Translations under genes and position numbers: made by a program
Notes under the pieces: generated by a model
Told to the model about the DNA's origin: nothing
The model's input: only the letters and a program-made list of their open reading frames with translations
Databases searched by the model: none
Shown here: positions 55,554 to 64,000 of the stretch, piece after piece
Numbering within the stretch: position 1 is the stretch's first letter
How the letters are laid out: each line of letters begins with the position of its first letter
Source of the DNA: Acetobacter tropicalis
GTDB taxonomy: Bacteria; Pseudomonadota; Alphaproteobacteria; Acetobacterales; Acetobacteraceae
DNA: 64,000 nt
Assembly (NCBI RefSeq): GCF_001580915.1
Contig: NZ_LHZQ01000217.1
Coordinates: 1 to 64,000 of the forward strand
Reading direction: 5' to 3'

Positions 55554-58247
55554 TCAGGCAGCTTTGGTCATCCCACGCAACACATACTGAAGGATGCCAC
55601 CATGCCGGTAATACTCAACTTCGTCCAGTGTATCGACACGGCAAAGAAGCGGAACATCCTGCTTGGAACCATCAGCACGCGTAATGGTCATGGTCACATC
55701 CATGCGCGGCGTGATTTTTTCCAGCCCCGTGATGGTGATGGTTTCATCACCCTTCAGGTTCAGGGTCTTGCGGGTTGTGCCTTCCTTGAACAGCAGCGGC
55801 AGAACGCCCATGCCCACAAGGTTGGAACGGTGAATACGTTCAAAGCTTTCAGCAATGACTGCCTTGATCCCCAGCAGCAGGGTGCCTTTGGCAGCCCAGT
55901 CACGGGAGGACCCCATGCCGTATTCCTTGCCACCAAAGACCACAAGCGGAACGCCTTCCTTCTTGTATTCCATGGCGACATCGTAAATGAAGCCTTCCTT
56001 GCCATCAGGATAGTGCTTGGAAAGCCCCCCTTCCGTGCCCGGCAGCATCTCATTCTTGATGCGGATGTTGGCAAAGGTGCCACGCACCATCACACGGTCA
56101 TTCCCGCGGCGAGAGCCGTAGGAGTTGAAGTCACGTGGTTCCACACCATGCTCGATCAGATAACGCCCGGCAGGGGAGTCCTTCTTGATCGCACCGGCAG
56201 GTGAGATGTGGTCAGTCGTGATGTTGTCACCCAGCAGGGCCAGAATACGGGCGTTTTCAATGCCACCACGCGGCTTGGGTTCCGGTGTGATGTCCTTGAA
56301 GTACGGCGGATCCTGAACATAGGTGGATTTTGCATCCCACGCGTAGGTTTCAGACCCGGTGGCAACCTTCAGGTCCTGCCATTCCTTCGTGCCCTTAGAC
56401 ACATGCTTGTAGCGCTTGATGAACTCTTCACGGTTGATGGAAGAACCGATCAGGTCAGCAATTTCCTTGTTGGAAGGCCAGACATCTTTCAGATAGACCG
56501 GCTTGCCATCCTTGGAGGTGCCCAGAGGTTCGGTCGTGATATCCTTCCGCATGGTGCCCAGAATGGAGTAGGCAACCACCAGCGGCGGGCTGGCAAGATA
56601 GTTTGCCCGCACGTTCGGAGAGATACGGCCTTCAAAGTTACGGTTGCCGGACAGCACGGAAACAGCAACCAAGTTGTTGTTTTCAATGGCATCCACAATG
56701 TGCGGCGGCAGCGGACCGGAGTTACCGATACAGGTTGTGCAGCCATACCCGACCGTGTTGAAGCCCAGTGCATCCAGATCTTCAGACAGCTTGGAACGGT
56801 CCAGATAATCGGTCACGACCTGAGAGCCGGGAGCCAGTGAGGTCTTGACCCAGGGTTTGGGTTTCAGGCCCAGAGCACGCGCCTTGCGGGCCACCAGACC
56901 AGCCGCAATCAGCACCGCCGGGTTGGAGGTGTTGGTGCAGGAGGTAATGGCGGCGATCACAATATCGCCCTGACCGATTTCATAGTTGGTGCCAGCAACC
57001 GGAACCCTCTTGTTGGCATCGTTCGCGGGAACGCCAAGGGAAGAGGTCAGTTCTTTTTCAAACGCGGTCTTGGCTTCCGTCAGAACAACGCGGTCCTGCG
57101 GGCGCTTCGGACCGGAGATTGACGGCACAACCGTGCTCAGATCCAGTTCCAGAACATCCGTAAACACAGGTTCCGGGGTTTCAGCGGTGCGGAACATTTC
57201 CTGCGCCCGCAGATATTCTTCGGTCAGCTTGATGCGGTGTTCATCACGGCCGGTTTCACGCAGGAAGTCCAGCGTCAGGGCATCAACCGGGAAGAAGCCG
57301 CAGGTTGCGCCATATTCCGGAGCCATGTTGGCAATGGTTGCGCGGTCAGCCACCGGCAGGTGATCAAGAGCAGGACCAAAGAATTCAACAAACTTACCCA
57401 CAACGCCCTTTTTACGGAGCATCTGGGTCACGGTCAGCACCAGATCGGTCGCCGTGGCGCCTTCAGGCAGTTTGCCAGTCAGTTTAAAACCGATCACATC
57501 AGGGATCAGCATGGCAATGGGCTGGCCCAGCATTGCGGCTTCAGCCTCAATCCCGCCAACACCCCAGCCCAGAACGCCCAGACCGTTGATCATGGTGGTG
57601 TGGCTGTCTGTGCCGTAAAGCGAATCGGGGTAGACGTAATCCTTGCCACCCACGTTGGCTGTCCAGGCAACCTGGGCAATGTATTCCAGGTTCACCTGAT
57701 GGCAGATGCCGGTATCAGGCGGCACAACGGAGAAGTTTTCAAACGCTTCCTGGCCCCAGCGCAGGAAGGCGTAGCGTTCGCCATTGCGTTCGAACTCAAG
57801 CGTGATGTTTTTCTGCAGCGCATCCTGCGAACCGTAAACATCCACCATAACGGAATGGTCGATCACCAGATTGACGGGAACCAACGGGTTCACCTTCTGG
57901 GGGTCGCCTTTCAGCTTCACAATGCCGTCGCGCATGGCGGCCAGATCAACCACCGCAGGAACACCCGTGAAATCCTGCATCAGAATGCGAGAAGGCTTGA
58001 ACGGCACTTCCTTGGTGCTGCTTCCCTTTGGCAGCCAGCCTGCAATGGCCTTGGCGTCATCCACATTGTAGGAACGACCGTCTTCAAAGCGCAGGATGTT
58101 TTCCAGCAGAACCTTCAGTGAAACAGGCAGACGGCTGACATCGCCGATTGTTTTTGCTGCTTCAGGAATGGAAAAATAATGATAGGCCTTACCGTCTACT
58201 GTCAGTGTACGGCCTGTTTTCAGTGAGTCATGCCCAACCGTCTTCAT
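55554..58247 (-). CDS. acnA: Aconitate hydratase A
   Basis: 897 aa, full length. [4Fe-4S] ligands are visible as 'TSCTNTSNP' (about residue 437) and '[10 protein letters not shown]' (two Cys near 503-506). '[20 protein letters not shown]' and the C-terminal swivel '[13 protein letters not shown]' are standard. Interconverts citrate and isocitrate; in acetic acid bacteria aconitase contributes to acetate tolerance through the TCA cycle. ATG 58247 has GGGAGA nine bases upstream. Divergent from ccmAB. Confidence 0.98.
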   Translation of the reverse strand: MKTVGHDSLKTGRTLTVDGKAYHYFSIPEAAKTIGDVSRLPVSLKVLLENILRFEDGRSYNVDDAKAIAGWLPKGSSTKEVPFKPSRILMQDFTGVPAVVDLAAMRDGIVKLKGDPQKVNPLVPVNLVIDHSVMVDVYGSQDALQKNITLEFERNGERYAFLRWGQEAFENFSVVPPDTGICHQVNLEYIAQVAWTANVGGKDYVYPDSLYGTDSHTTMINGLGVLGWGVGGIEAEAAMLGQPIAMLIPDVIGFKLTGKLPEGATATDLVLTVTQMLRKKGVVGKFVEFFGPALDHLPVADRATIANMAPEYGATCGFFPVDALTLDFLRETGRDEHRIKLTEEYLRAQEMFRTAETPEPVFTDVLELDLSTVVPSISGPKRPQDRVVLTEAKTAFEKELTSSLGVPANDANKRVPVAGTNYEIGQGDIVIAAITSCTNTSNPAVLIAAGLVARKARALGLKPKPWVKTSLAPGSQVVTDYLDRSKLSEDLDALGFNTVGYGCTTCIGNSGPLPPHIVDAIENNNLVAVSVLSGNRNFEGRISPNVRANYLASPPLVVAYSILGTMRKDITTEPLGTSKDGKPVYLKDVWPSNKEIADLIGSSINREEFIKRYKHVSKGTKEWQDLKVATGSETYAWDAKSTYVQDPPYFKDITPEPKPRGGIENARILALLGDNITTDHISPAGAIKKDSPAGRYLIEHGVEPRDFNSYGSRRGNDRVMVRGTFANIRIKNEMLPGTEGGLSKHYPDGKEGFIYDVAMEYKKEGVPLVVFGGKEYGMGSSRDWAAKGTLLLGIKAVIAESFERIHRSNLVGMGVLPLLFKEGTTRKTLNLKGDETITITGLEKITPRMDVTMTITRADGSKQDVPLLCRVDTLDEVEYYRHGGILQYVLRGMTKAA

Positions 58248-58320
58248 AATACCCTATCTCCCCTATCACAGCCCATGGCTGGTGATACGTTCCGGAAGTC
58301 GGCGCACCGCCTGACGCGGT

Positions 58321-58440
58321 GCCAGTGTGCTCACCCGCTCTTCCGGGTGGCCGACTTGATATCCCGTTGGCAGTAGAACATACCGGCAGTCTGATAAGGC
58401 ACAAGCCGAGGCCCGACCACGAGAACGCGAGCACACCGGC
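58321..58440. promoter_or_regulatory. Divergent acnA/ccmA region with long-range inverted repeat
   Basis: GCCAGTGTGCTC (58321-58332) and GAGCACACCGGC (58429-58440) are complementary at 11 of 12 positions, 96 bp apart, bracketing the control region of both genes. Could be paired operators or the base of a structured leader. Confidence 0.45.
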
Positions 58441-58479
58441 TTTGGCGGGTTTTGATAGGTAACATTAAGGAGAAGTCCG

Positions 58480-59220
58480 ATCTCCGAGAGGTTTTTTGCA
58501 GGAAAGGGGCCACATCTTGCCGCCCCTTCCCCCTCCGGCACACCACGGCTTGTAGCAGAGTCTCTCTCGGTTTTCCGGGGAGACCGGCTGGTGCTGGATG
58601 ATGTCAGCCTGAGTTTGGATGCTGGCGAGGCCATGCTGCTTACCGGCCCCAACGGGGCAGGCAAATCCACCCTGCTGCGTGTGCTGGCAGGCCTGCGCCG
58701 CCCGGATGGTGGCGCCCTGCTGTGGGACGGCGTGCCCATTGCGGAAGACCGCACCGCCCACGCCACCCGCGTTGCCTATCTTGGCCATCAGGACGCCCTG
58801 AAACCCAGCCTGAGTGTTGTGGAGAATCTGCATCTGTTTGCCCGTGCAGGCGGCGGCGACATGACGGCAGCACTCAAAGCTGTTGACCTTCTGCCGCTGG
58901 CTGATTTACCGGCCCGCCTGCTTTCCGCCGGGCAGAAGCGGCGTGCGGCCCTTGCCCGCGTGCTGCTGGCTCAGGCTCCCCTGTGGCTATTGGATGAACC
59001 CAGCCTGGGGCTGGATGCCAACGCCATTGTGCTGCTGGGCGAAGCCATTGCCCGGCACCGCGCTGCTGGCGGCGTGGTAATAGCCACAACCCATGTGCCG
59101 CTGCCCCTTGAAGACGTGCGCCATCTTGCCCTGCCCGGCGCGCCGGACCCAGCGGACAGATGGTGGGATGAGCAGTCGTCCGCCCTCTCTTCCTCTGATC
59201 ACGAAGGAGCCAGCGCATGA
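58480..59220 (+). CDS. ccmA: Heme/cytochrome c maturation ABC ATPase CcmA, probable ATC start
   Basis: 246 aa if started at ATC 58480, which lies seven bases after a perfect AAGGAG. 'LVAESLSVFRGDRLVLDDVSLSLDAG' carries the expected first strands; Walker A GPNGAGKS, 'LLSAGQKRRAALARVLL' and 'LWLLDEPSLGLD' follow. The first conventional start, GTG 58591, would give 209 aa and delete the first two strands. No ATG, GTG or TTG occurs in frame between the stop at 58456 and 58591. CcmA drives CcmB in loading heme for c-type cytochromes. ATGA overlap with ccmB. Confidence 0.9.
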   Translation: MSERFFAGKGPHLAAPSPSGTPRLVAESLSVFRGDRLVLDDVSLSLDAGEAMLLTGPNGAGKSTLLRVLAGLRRPDGGALLWDGVPIAEDRTAHATRVAYLGHQDALKPSLSVVENLHLFARAGGGDMTAALKAVDLLPLADLPARLLSAGQKRRAALARVLLAQAPLWLLDEPSLGLDANAIVLLGEAIARHRAAGGVVIATTHVPLPLEDVRHLALPGAPDPADRWWDEQSSALSSSDHEGASA

Positions 59221-59885
59221 TGAGCCTGTTCTGGGCCGTGGTCTTCCGGGACCTTCGGCTGGCACTGCGTCATGGGGCCGATACGTTGGGGGCAGTGCTG
59301 TTCTTTATTCTGACAGGCACCCTCTTTCCACTTGCGCTTGGACCATCGCCTGATCTGCTGCGCCATATGGCCCCCGGCATTATCTGGGTCTGCGCACTGC
59401 TGGCCGCCCTTCTGCCGCTGGACCGTCTGTTTGGCGCGGAACTGGAAGATGGCTCGCTTGACCAACTTCTGCTGCTGGGTCTGCCGCCCGCGCTGGTGGC
59501 GCTGGCCAAGATAACCGCCCACTGGCTGACAACCGGCCTCCCCCTGCTGATTGCCGCCGTTCCGCTGGCCATCATGCTGGGTCTCCCCACGGCCACACTG
59601 CCTATTCTGCTGGCAGGCTTGCTGCTGGGCTCCATGGTCTTGTCTCTGGTCGGCGGCATGGGCGCATCCATTGTGCTGGGCGCGCGCCGCGGGGGCGTTC
59701 TGCTGCCGCTTCTGGTGCTGCCCCTCATAACCCCGGCCCTGATTTTTGGGGCCGCCGCTATTGACGCTGCGCGCACTGGCCTGCCTTGGGGGCCTGATCT
59801 GGAACTGCTCGGCGCTTTCCTGGCTGGCGCTTTGCCTCTCTGCCCACTTGCAGCCGGAGCCGGATTACGCGCTGCGGTGGAATAA
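59217..59885 (+). CDS. ccmB: Heme exporter membrane subunit CcmB
   Basis: 222 aa, six hydrophobic segments. 'FWAVVFRDLRLALRHGADTLGAVLFFI' at the N-terminus and 'LRHMAPGIIWVCALLAALLPLDRLF' are CcmB. Partner of CcmA. The rest of the ccm genes are not in this window. Confidence 0.95.
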   Translation: MMSLFWAVVFRDLRLALRHGADTLGAVLFFILTGTLFPLALGPSPDLLRHMAPGIIWVCALLAALLPLDRLFGAELEDGSLDQLLLLGLPPALVALAKITAHWLTTGLPLLIAAVPLAIMLGLPTATLPILLAGLLLGSMVLSLVGGMGASIVLGARRGGVLLPLLVLPLITPALIFGAAAIDAARTGLPWGPDLELLGAFLAGALPLCPLAAGAGLRAAVE

Positions 59886-59889
59886 CCGA

Positions 59890-59927
59890 CAAAAAACAGA
59901 GCCTGCCACATCATGCTGGCAGGCTCT
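59890..59927 (-). terminator. Intrinsic terminator, minus strand (also hairpin for ccmB)
   Basis: AGAGCCTGCCA, 8-nt loop, TGGCAGGCTCT: 11-bp perfect stem followed on the minus strand by GTTTTTT. It lies 13 bp after the 52-aa ORF stop; on the plus strand it may end ccmAB. Confidence 0.9.
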
Positions 59928-59940
59928 TCTCAAAGACTGA

Positions 59941-60099
59941 TTAGAAAACCGACCATGGCGGACTGGCAAAACATTTTTTGAAAATACCGCCGCAAATCTG
60001 ACCGTTTCCGAGGCCAACGAAGTAAAAAACTACTGGCTCAGCGGCAGACCGTTCAGCATTCGCTTCCTGATCTGACACGCGTACAGCCATTGTTTCCAT
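59941..60099 (-). CDS. Small protein, 52 aa, unknown
   Basis: ATG 60099 (or 60090) follows GGAGGG. Starts METMAVRVSDQEANAERSA, ends in a hydrophobic tail with 'FYFVGLGNGQICGGIFKKC' and two Cys seven residues apart. It lies 109 bp after the aldo/keto reductase stop, and a strong terminator follows its own stop at once. Length is below usual gene-calling cutoffs. Membrane association or a peptide product are guesses. Confidence 0.65.
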   Translation of the reverse strand: METMAVRVSDQEANAERSAAEPVVFYFVGLGNGQICGGIFKKCFASPPWSVF

Positions 60100-60208
60100 G
60101 CTCCCTCCGTTGAGAGAGGAAGCATTCTTCCTTCTTTCCCCGCTTCACCCACTAGAGCGGAAGCGCAACCCTGCTCCCTCCCCACGGAAACAACCGTCCA
60201 CCCCCGCG

Positions 60209-61255
60209 TTAGGGCGCGGGGTTGGAATGCACCTGATGGATTGCGTTGATCTTGGCTTCCAGTTCTGGAGTGATGGTCACCTCCACAGAGCCGAGGATCG
60301 TTGCAAGCTGCTGCGTGCTGGTGGCCCCGATAATGTTGGATGTCACAAACGGGCGGGACGTAACAAACGCAACGGCAAGTTGCACAGGGTCCACCCCTTC
60401 TTCCCGCGCAAGGGCCAGATAAGCTTCAATCGCCACATCCACACCGGGTTTCTGGTAGCGTTGCCCACGGTCAAACAAGGTCGTGCGTGCACCCGCAGGC
60501 CGCGCGCCATTCAGATATTTTCCGGTCAGATAGCCTTGCGCCAGCGGAGAATAGGCCAGCAGGCTGACCCGTTCCCGCAGTGCCATTTCTGCCAGCCCGA
60601 TTTCAAAGGTGCGATTGATCAGGTTGTAAGCGTTCTGGATTGAGGCAATACGCGGCGCACCCGTTCTGGAACATGCGAGATATTCAGACACGCCCCATGC
60701 GGTCTCGTTCGAGACCCCTACGTGGCGGATTTTCCCTTCCGTCACCAGATCGCCCAGAACGCCCAATGTTTCTTCAATCGGCACCTCATCCGCATCCGCC
60801 AGAGATGTAAACGTGGTGCCTCCTTCTCCAAACAACCCGATCTTCCGGTCTGGCCAGTGCAGTTGATACAGATCCAGATAGTCCGTGTTCAAACGCCGCA
60901 AAGATCCTTCCAGCGCGTACCGGATCTGCCGTGGTGTCAGGCGCGTTTCTTCCCCACCGGGCCGAAACCACGGTTGGGTGCCCCGTCCCACCGCCTTGCT
61001 GGCAAGGATAATCTTGTCCCGATTACCGCGTGCCTTCAGCCAGCTGCCGATAATGGTTTCCGTAGAGCCCTGCGTTTCAGCGCGGGGCGGAATGGAATAA
61101 AATTCTGCCGTATCAATAAAATTGATGCCATGCGCCAGCGCCATATCAAGCTGGGCATGCCCTTCGGCTTCGGTGTTCTGCTGGCCGAAGGTCATGGTGC
61201 CAAGGCACAGTTCACTCACCATAATGCCAGTACGGCCCAGTTCTCGTTGCTTCAT
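60209..61255 (-). CDS. Aldo/keto reductase (Tas/YghZ-like)
   Basis: 348 aa. 'MKQRELGRTGIMVSELCLGTMTFG' start; catalytic tetrad residues in 'FIDTAEFYSIPP' (Asp, Tyr), 'IILASKAVG' (Lys) and 'LYQLHWPD' (His); NADPH-binding 'IIGATSTQQL' near the end. Reduces aldehydes; precise substrate unknown. AGGTG upstream of ATG. Shares a transcript with the 52-aa ORF. Confidence 0.93.
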   Translation of the reverse strand: MKQRELGRTGIMVSELCLGTMTFGQQNTEAEGHAQLDMALAHGINFIDTAEFYSIPPRAETQGSTETIIGSWLKARGNRDKIILASKAVGRGTQPWFRPGGEETRLTPRQIRYALEGSLRRLNTDYLDLYQLHWPDRKIGLFGEGGTTFTSLADADEVPIEETLGVLGDLVTEGKIRHVGVSNETAWGVSEYLACSRTGAPRIASIQNAYNLINRTFEIGLAEMALRERVSLLAYSPLAQGYLTGKYLNGARPAGARTTLFDRGQRYQKPGVDVAIEAYLALAREEGVDPVQLAVAFVTSRPFVTSNIIGATSTQQLATILGSVEVTITPELEAKINAIHQVHSNPAP

Positions 61256-61735
61256 GCGGACATCACCTGAGAGAAAAACAGACTAAGGACGGGAACCACC
61301 ATCAGCCCCGCCACTTCCCTGTTGTTGCGACTAATCACGCAAAGAGCAAGGCTTTGACCTATTTTACGTTTTTATACAGTTATTGAGCACCCTCAAAAAC
61401 TCTCTGCAACAGGACGTAAGCATGGGAAGTCCAATCCAGAAAAAAGGGATACCTCTTTAACAGGTATCCCCTTGCTTTCCTGATAATCTCGCCCGGCACT
61501 GTCATGCCAGATGACGCGGATGGCTGTTTGACAAGCCCGTCAGATGGGTCTCATGAGGCCTTTCGAGACTGAAAGCGTTGGATTTTTGTCTCGGCAGTCT
61601 GACGTCTCGCCGTCCAATCCGTCTTGTCTGCCTCAAAAACCCTTCGCAGCCCGCAATGACGGACTTTCAACCAGCGGCCGACCAAACGGCGCTCATGCCT
61701 TCAGAGGCGCAAGCACCACACTGGAGTCCCGTCCC
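61256..61735. other. 480-bp interval with terminator
   Basis: Holds the aldo/keto reductase promoter side and, at 61439-61470, a minus-strand terminator (GGGATACCT stem, then TTTTTT). Between it and the yfdX stop there are 260 bp without a gene; a GTCTC / GAGAC pair near 61539-61562 is the only structure seen. Confidence 0.5.
61439..61470 (-). terminator. Intrinsic terminator, minus strand
   Basis: AGGTATCCC reads as GGGATACCT stem of 9 bp, 7-nt loop, followed on the minus strand by T6. It would end a transcript coming from yfdX with a 260-nt 3' tail. Confidence 0.8.
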
Positions 61736-62491
61736 TTATTTGGAAGAAGCGGTCGGCGCGCCTGCGGACTGCTGGCCAGCCCCCTGAATATCAACCGACG
61801 CGTAACGCACAGCGTTCTCGGCATCGCGCAGAGCTTCACTGGCCTTGTACGGGTTACTTTTGATGAACTTTGCAGCCTGCGCCACATCTTTCCGGGTCTG
61901 CTCCAGCGGAACAGCGGCAATGATATAATCCGCATCCACGCTAGAGACACGCAACACTTCAGAAGCCCGAGCCGTGTTGCCCGCCTTCAGATGCCGGTTA
62001 GCCGCTGCCAGCGCAGCAGATTTTTCCGGGGTGGGTTCAACCGTTTCATCCAGCACCAGTTCGCCATCGATCGGCAGCCATGCCACCTGCTTGCCGGTAG
62101 AAGCCAAAGGCCGGGGCGGTTGCTGACGCGTTTTGGTGGGCATCAGTTCGTCTTCCGCTTTCTGGAAGGCCGTATTATCCGCCTTGGCAGTTTCCAGAGC
62201 GGCCTGAGCACTGGCGATCAGTTTCTTGGCTGTGTCCAGATCACCATCATAAATGGCCTGCCGTGCCAGACTCAATTCTTCAAATGCGGTGTTACCGTCC
62301 ACGGACAACCGGCCAAAATCCTGCGCTGCCAGATTGGCAAGCTGGGCGTTGGCTGGTGAAGGTGCTGCCGGCGCACCAGAAGAGGCTGCCGCCGCCGCAA
62401 CAGTTGTGGCCTGTGCGGCTGTCTGCGCCATGGCGGGCATAGCCACACCTGATGCCAACAGGGTGGCCAACACTATGCTGGATGATTTCAC
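61736..62491 (-). CDS. YfdX-family periplasmic stress protein
   Basis: 251 aa from GTG 62491 with GGGAGA six bases upstream. Signal peptide 'SIVLATLLASGVAMPAMAQ'. The YfdX domain includes 'FEELSLARQAIYDGDLDTAKKLI' and the C-terminal 'QAAKFIKSNPYKASEALRDAENAVRY'. Enteric YfdX is induced with acid-resistance genes; a role in acid stress here is inference. Ala-rich linker at 35-60. Confidence 0.88.
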   Translation of the reverse strand: MKSSSIVLATLLASGVAMPAMAQTAAQATTVAAAAASSGAPAAPSPANAQLANLAAQDFGRLSVDGNTAFEELSLARQAIYDGDLDTAKKLIASAQAALETAKADNTAFQKAEDELMPTKTRQQPPRPLASTGKQVAWLPIDGELVLDETVEPTPEKSAALAAANRHLKAGNTARASEVLRVSSVDADYIIAAVPLEQTRKDVAQAAKFIKSNPYKASEALRDAENAVRYASVDIQGAGQQSAGAPTASSK

Positions 62492-62615
62492 GATCCGTCT
62501 CCCTTGAACATTCCCACGCATCAAATGCGGGTAATGTTGTGCAGGAAGCGCTCAGCGCAAAGACAGGCGCGCACAAGGCAGGGCTGACCATGGGGCAGGC
62601 CCGTGCCAGATAAAG

Positions 62616-62657
62616 AAAAAATCAAACTGGCACAGGAGGTTAAGTCCTCCTGTGCCT
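62616..62657 (-). terminator. Intrinsic terminator of the decarboxylase gene
   Basis: GGCACAGGAGG, loop of six, CCTCCTGTGCC (11-bp stem), then AGTTTGATTTTTT on the minus strand. Confidence 0.92.
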
Positions 62658-62672
62658 GCTAAACATACCAGA

Positions 62673-63803
62673 TCAGATATAATGCTCGGTCAGCGGCTTG
62701 AAGCCATTGAACCGGGTGGAGCAATAAGTGGACACATAGGCGCCGGTAGCAAGCAGGTCCACCTGCTCACCAGCCGTCAGCCCCAAAGGCAGTTCGTAAG
62801 CTGTCTTTTCATACATGATATCCGCACCATCACAGGTTGGGCCTGCAATTGCTACGGGGCCGGTCGGGGTGCCATCGCGTTCCGTGCGAATAGCGTAGCG
62901 AATGGATTCGCCTTCCGTTTCAGCCAATCCACCAAAGCGGCCGATGTCCAGATACACCCAGCGCGGTCCATCTTCCCGCCCGCGACGGCTGACCAGCACA
63001 ACTTCGGACCGGACAACCCCGGCTTCACCCACAATAAAGCGACCCGGTTCCACCAGCATTTCCGGCAGCGCGTTGCCGAAGTGCTCGGTCATGGCGTGGC
63101 TGATGGCCATGGCAAAGTGATCAATACTCGGCACTTCATCCCGATACCGGACGGGGAACCCCCCACCCAGATTGACCATGCGCAGGTCAAGCCCGGCGAC
63201 ACTCAGATCAGTGAACAGAGCGGCCACACGAGAAATGGCAACCTCGTAGGCGTCAGCAGAAAGCTGCTGGCTGCCCACATGGAAGGAAAGACCATACGGG
63301 TCCAACCCCATATCCCGCGCTTTGAGCATCAGATCACGCGCGGAGTCCAGCGTGGTGCCGAACTTGCGGGAAAGCGGCCATTCCGCGCCGTCATTATCCA
63401 CCAGCAGGCGGCAATAGACGCGGGCACCCGGTGCATGTTCGGCCAGCTTTTCAAGCTCTTCCTGGCAGTCGAACACGAACATCCGCACACCGGCTGCATA
63501 AGCGGCGCGAATGGCGGAGACTTTCTTCACCGTGTTGCCAAAAGAAATGGCGTCCGGTTCCGCTCCGGCTTCCAGGCACAGAGAAACTTCTTCCCAGGAT
63601 GCGGCGTCAAAGCAGGAGCCCAGGCCAACCAACCGGTTAAGGATGGGCATGGCAGGATTCGCCTTGACCGCATAATAAATGCGCGCCTGTGGCAGGGCGG
63701 TGTTCAGGGCATGGTAACGCGCTTCAACCTGATCGACATCGACCACGAGGCAAGGCGTTGCCGGCTTTTGTTCGGCGATAAAACGGGCAATTTTGGGAGT
63801 CAT
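62673..63803 (-). CDS. Type III PLP decarboxylase (ornithine/lysine/DAP family)
   Basis: 376 aa from ATG 63803 (GGGGGA nine bases upstream). PLP lysine in 'YYAVKANPAMP', 'GLSFHVGSQQ', 'VNLGGGFPVRY', 'VEPGRFIVGEAG', Cys in 'GPTCDGADIMYE' and 'TRFNGF' all match alphaproteobacterial ornithine/lysine decarboxylases making putrescine or cadaverine. Single gene with its own terminator. Confidence 0.93.
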   Translation of the reverse strand: MTPKIARFIAEQKPATPCLVVDVDQVEARYHALNTALPQARIYYAVKANPAMPILNRLVGLGSCFDAASWEEVSLCLEAGAEPDAISFGNTVKKVSAIRAAYAAGVRMFVFDCQEELEKLAEHAPGARVYCRLLVDNDGAEWPLSRKFGTTLDSARDLMLKARDMGLDPYGLSFHVGSQQLSADAYEVAISRVAALFTDLSVAGLDLRMVNLGGGFPVRYRDEVPSIDHFAMAISHAMTEHFGNALPEMLVEPGRFIVGEAGVVRSEVVLVSRRGREDGPRWVYLDIGRFGGLAETEGESIRYAIRTERDGTPTGPVAIAGPTCDGADIMYEKTAYELPLGLTAGEQVDLLATGAYVSTYCSTRFNGFKPLTEHYI

Positions 63804-64000
63804 CCCACCCATTCCCCCAATATAAGGCTCTTGCTGCGTGTTCCATGCAGGAAGAGGAGTTGCGAAACGGTCTAACGGACCAGCGACCAAAGGCGAACCG
63901 TCCAGAAATGAGGCGGTCCCGATTGCCAGAACGCTTGACGTCGTTGCGTAACCTCAGAGGGCCAGTGGCACGTGCGTTGCTGCGTAGGGGCGTGCATATG
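63804..64000. other. Upstream region at window edge
   Basis: Non-coding as far as seen; holds the promoter of the decarboxylase gene. The window ends before any further gene is visible. Confidence 0.4.

Noticed and set aside
62652-63875. 407-aa plus-strand frame opposite the decarboxylase
   Set aside because: Shadow frame; decarboxylase motifs lie on the minus strand.
1-64000. CRISPR array, tRNA or rRNA genes
   Set aside because: No spaced repeats and no T-arm or rRNA signatures were found; the only structured RNA is ssrA.

Overview
The window looks like a chromosomal segment of an acetic acid bacterium (Acetobacteraceae, most likely Acetobacter or a close relative). Support: a permuted two-piece tmRNA of the alphaproteobacterial type beside an SspB-alpha adaptor, a large Hint-domain protein of the kind common in acetic acid bacteria, rimP-nusA-ylxR-infB-rbfA and rplM-rpsI in the usual order, and acid/oxidative-niche genes (aconitase, YfdX). 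DNA is moderately GC-rich with many 4-bp ATGA gene overlaps. No tRNA, rRNA, CRISPR array, intact prophage or intact insertion sequence was recognised. Genus assignment is inference.

Layout. 0-6 kb: exported SGNH hydrolase, P-loop kinase, rplM-rpsI, an exported protein of unknown role and an NAD(P)-binding epimerase-like protein. 6.5-10 kb: a 1028-aa Hint protein with a 341-aa internal duplication, fed by a very AT-rich upstream region. 10-14.6 kb: pstCAB-phoU without pstS, ending in a retropepsin-like lipoprotein. 14.8-20 kb: ilvD, small membrane and exported proteins, an orphan autotransporter-type O-heptosyltransferase, and two tiny ORFs behind a quinone oxidoreductase. 21-31 kb: FUSC transporter, DegP, second SGNH hydrolase, OpgC, Mrp/ApbC, cysteine-rich exported protein, metQNI. 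31-37 kb: decayed AAA ATPase, thyX, HPP protein, ssrA, sspB, class I fumarase, VOC protein. 37-42 kb: glucoamylase-domain (GH144-like) protein, dadA, alr and a divergent Lrp-type regulator. 42-48 kb: the nusA-infB translation operon (minus strand). 48-51 kb: a membrane-anchored ClpB-like AAA+ ATPase with two flanking membrane/exported proteins of unknown function. 51.8-60 kb: LysR regulator, fused amino-acid ABC transporter, acnA, divergent ccmAB. 60-64 kb: a 52-aa ORF, aldo/keto reductase, YfdX protein and a type III PLP decarboxylase.

How the genes connect. PstCAB import phosphate under PhoU control; Lrp probably controls Alr/DadA alanine turnover; tmRNA tags stalled peptides and SspB hands them to ClpXP; MetQNI import methionine; aconitase and fumarase serve the TCA cycle; CcmAB serve cytochrome c maturation; OpgC and the GH144-like enzyme may both act on periplasmic glucans. 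The least explained items are the membrane AAA+ module (48.4-51.3 kb), the duplicated Hint protein, the orphan heptosyltransferase, three different short tandem repeats, several tiny ORFs with good ribosome sites or terminators, and a ccmA gene whose best start codon is ATC.
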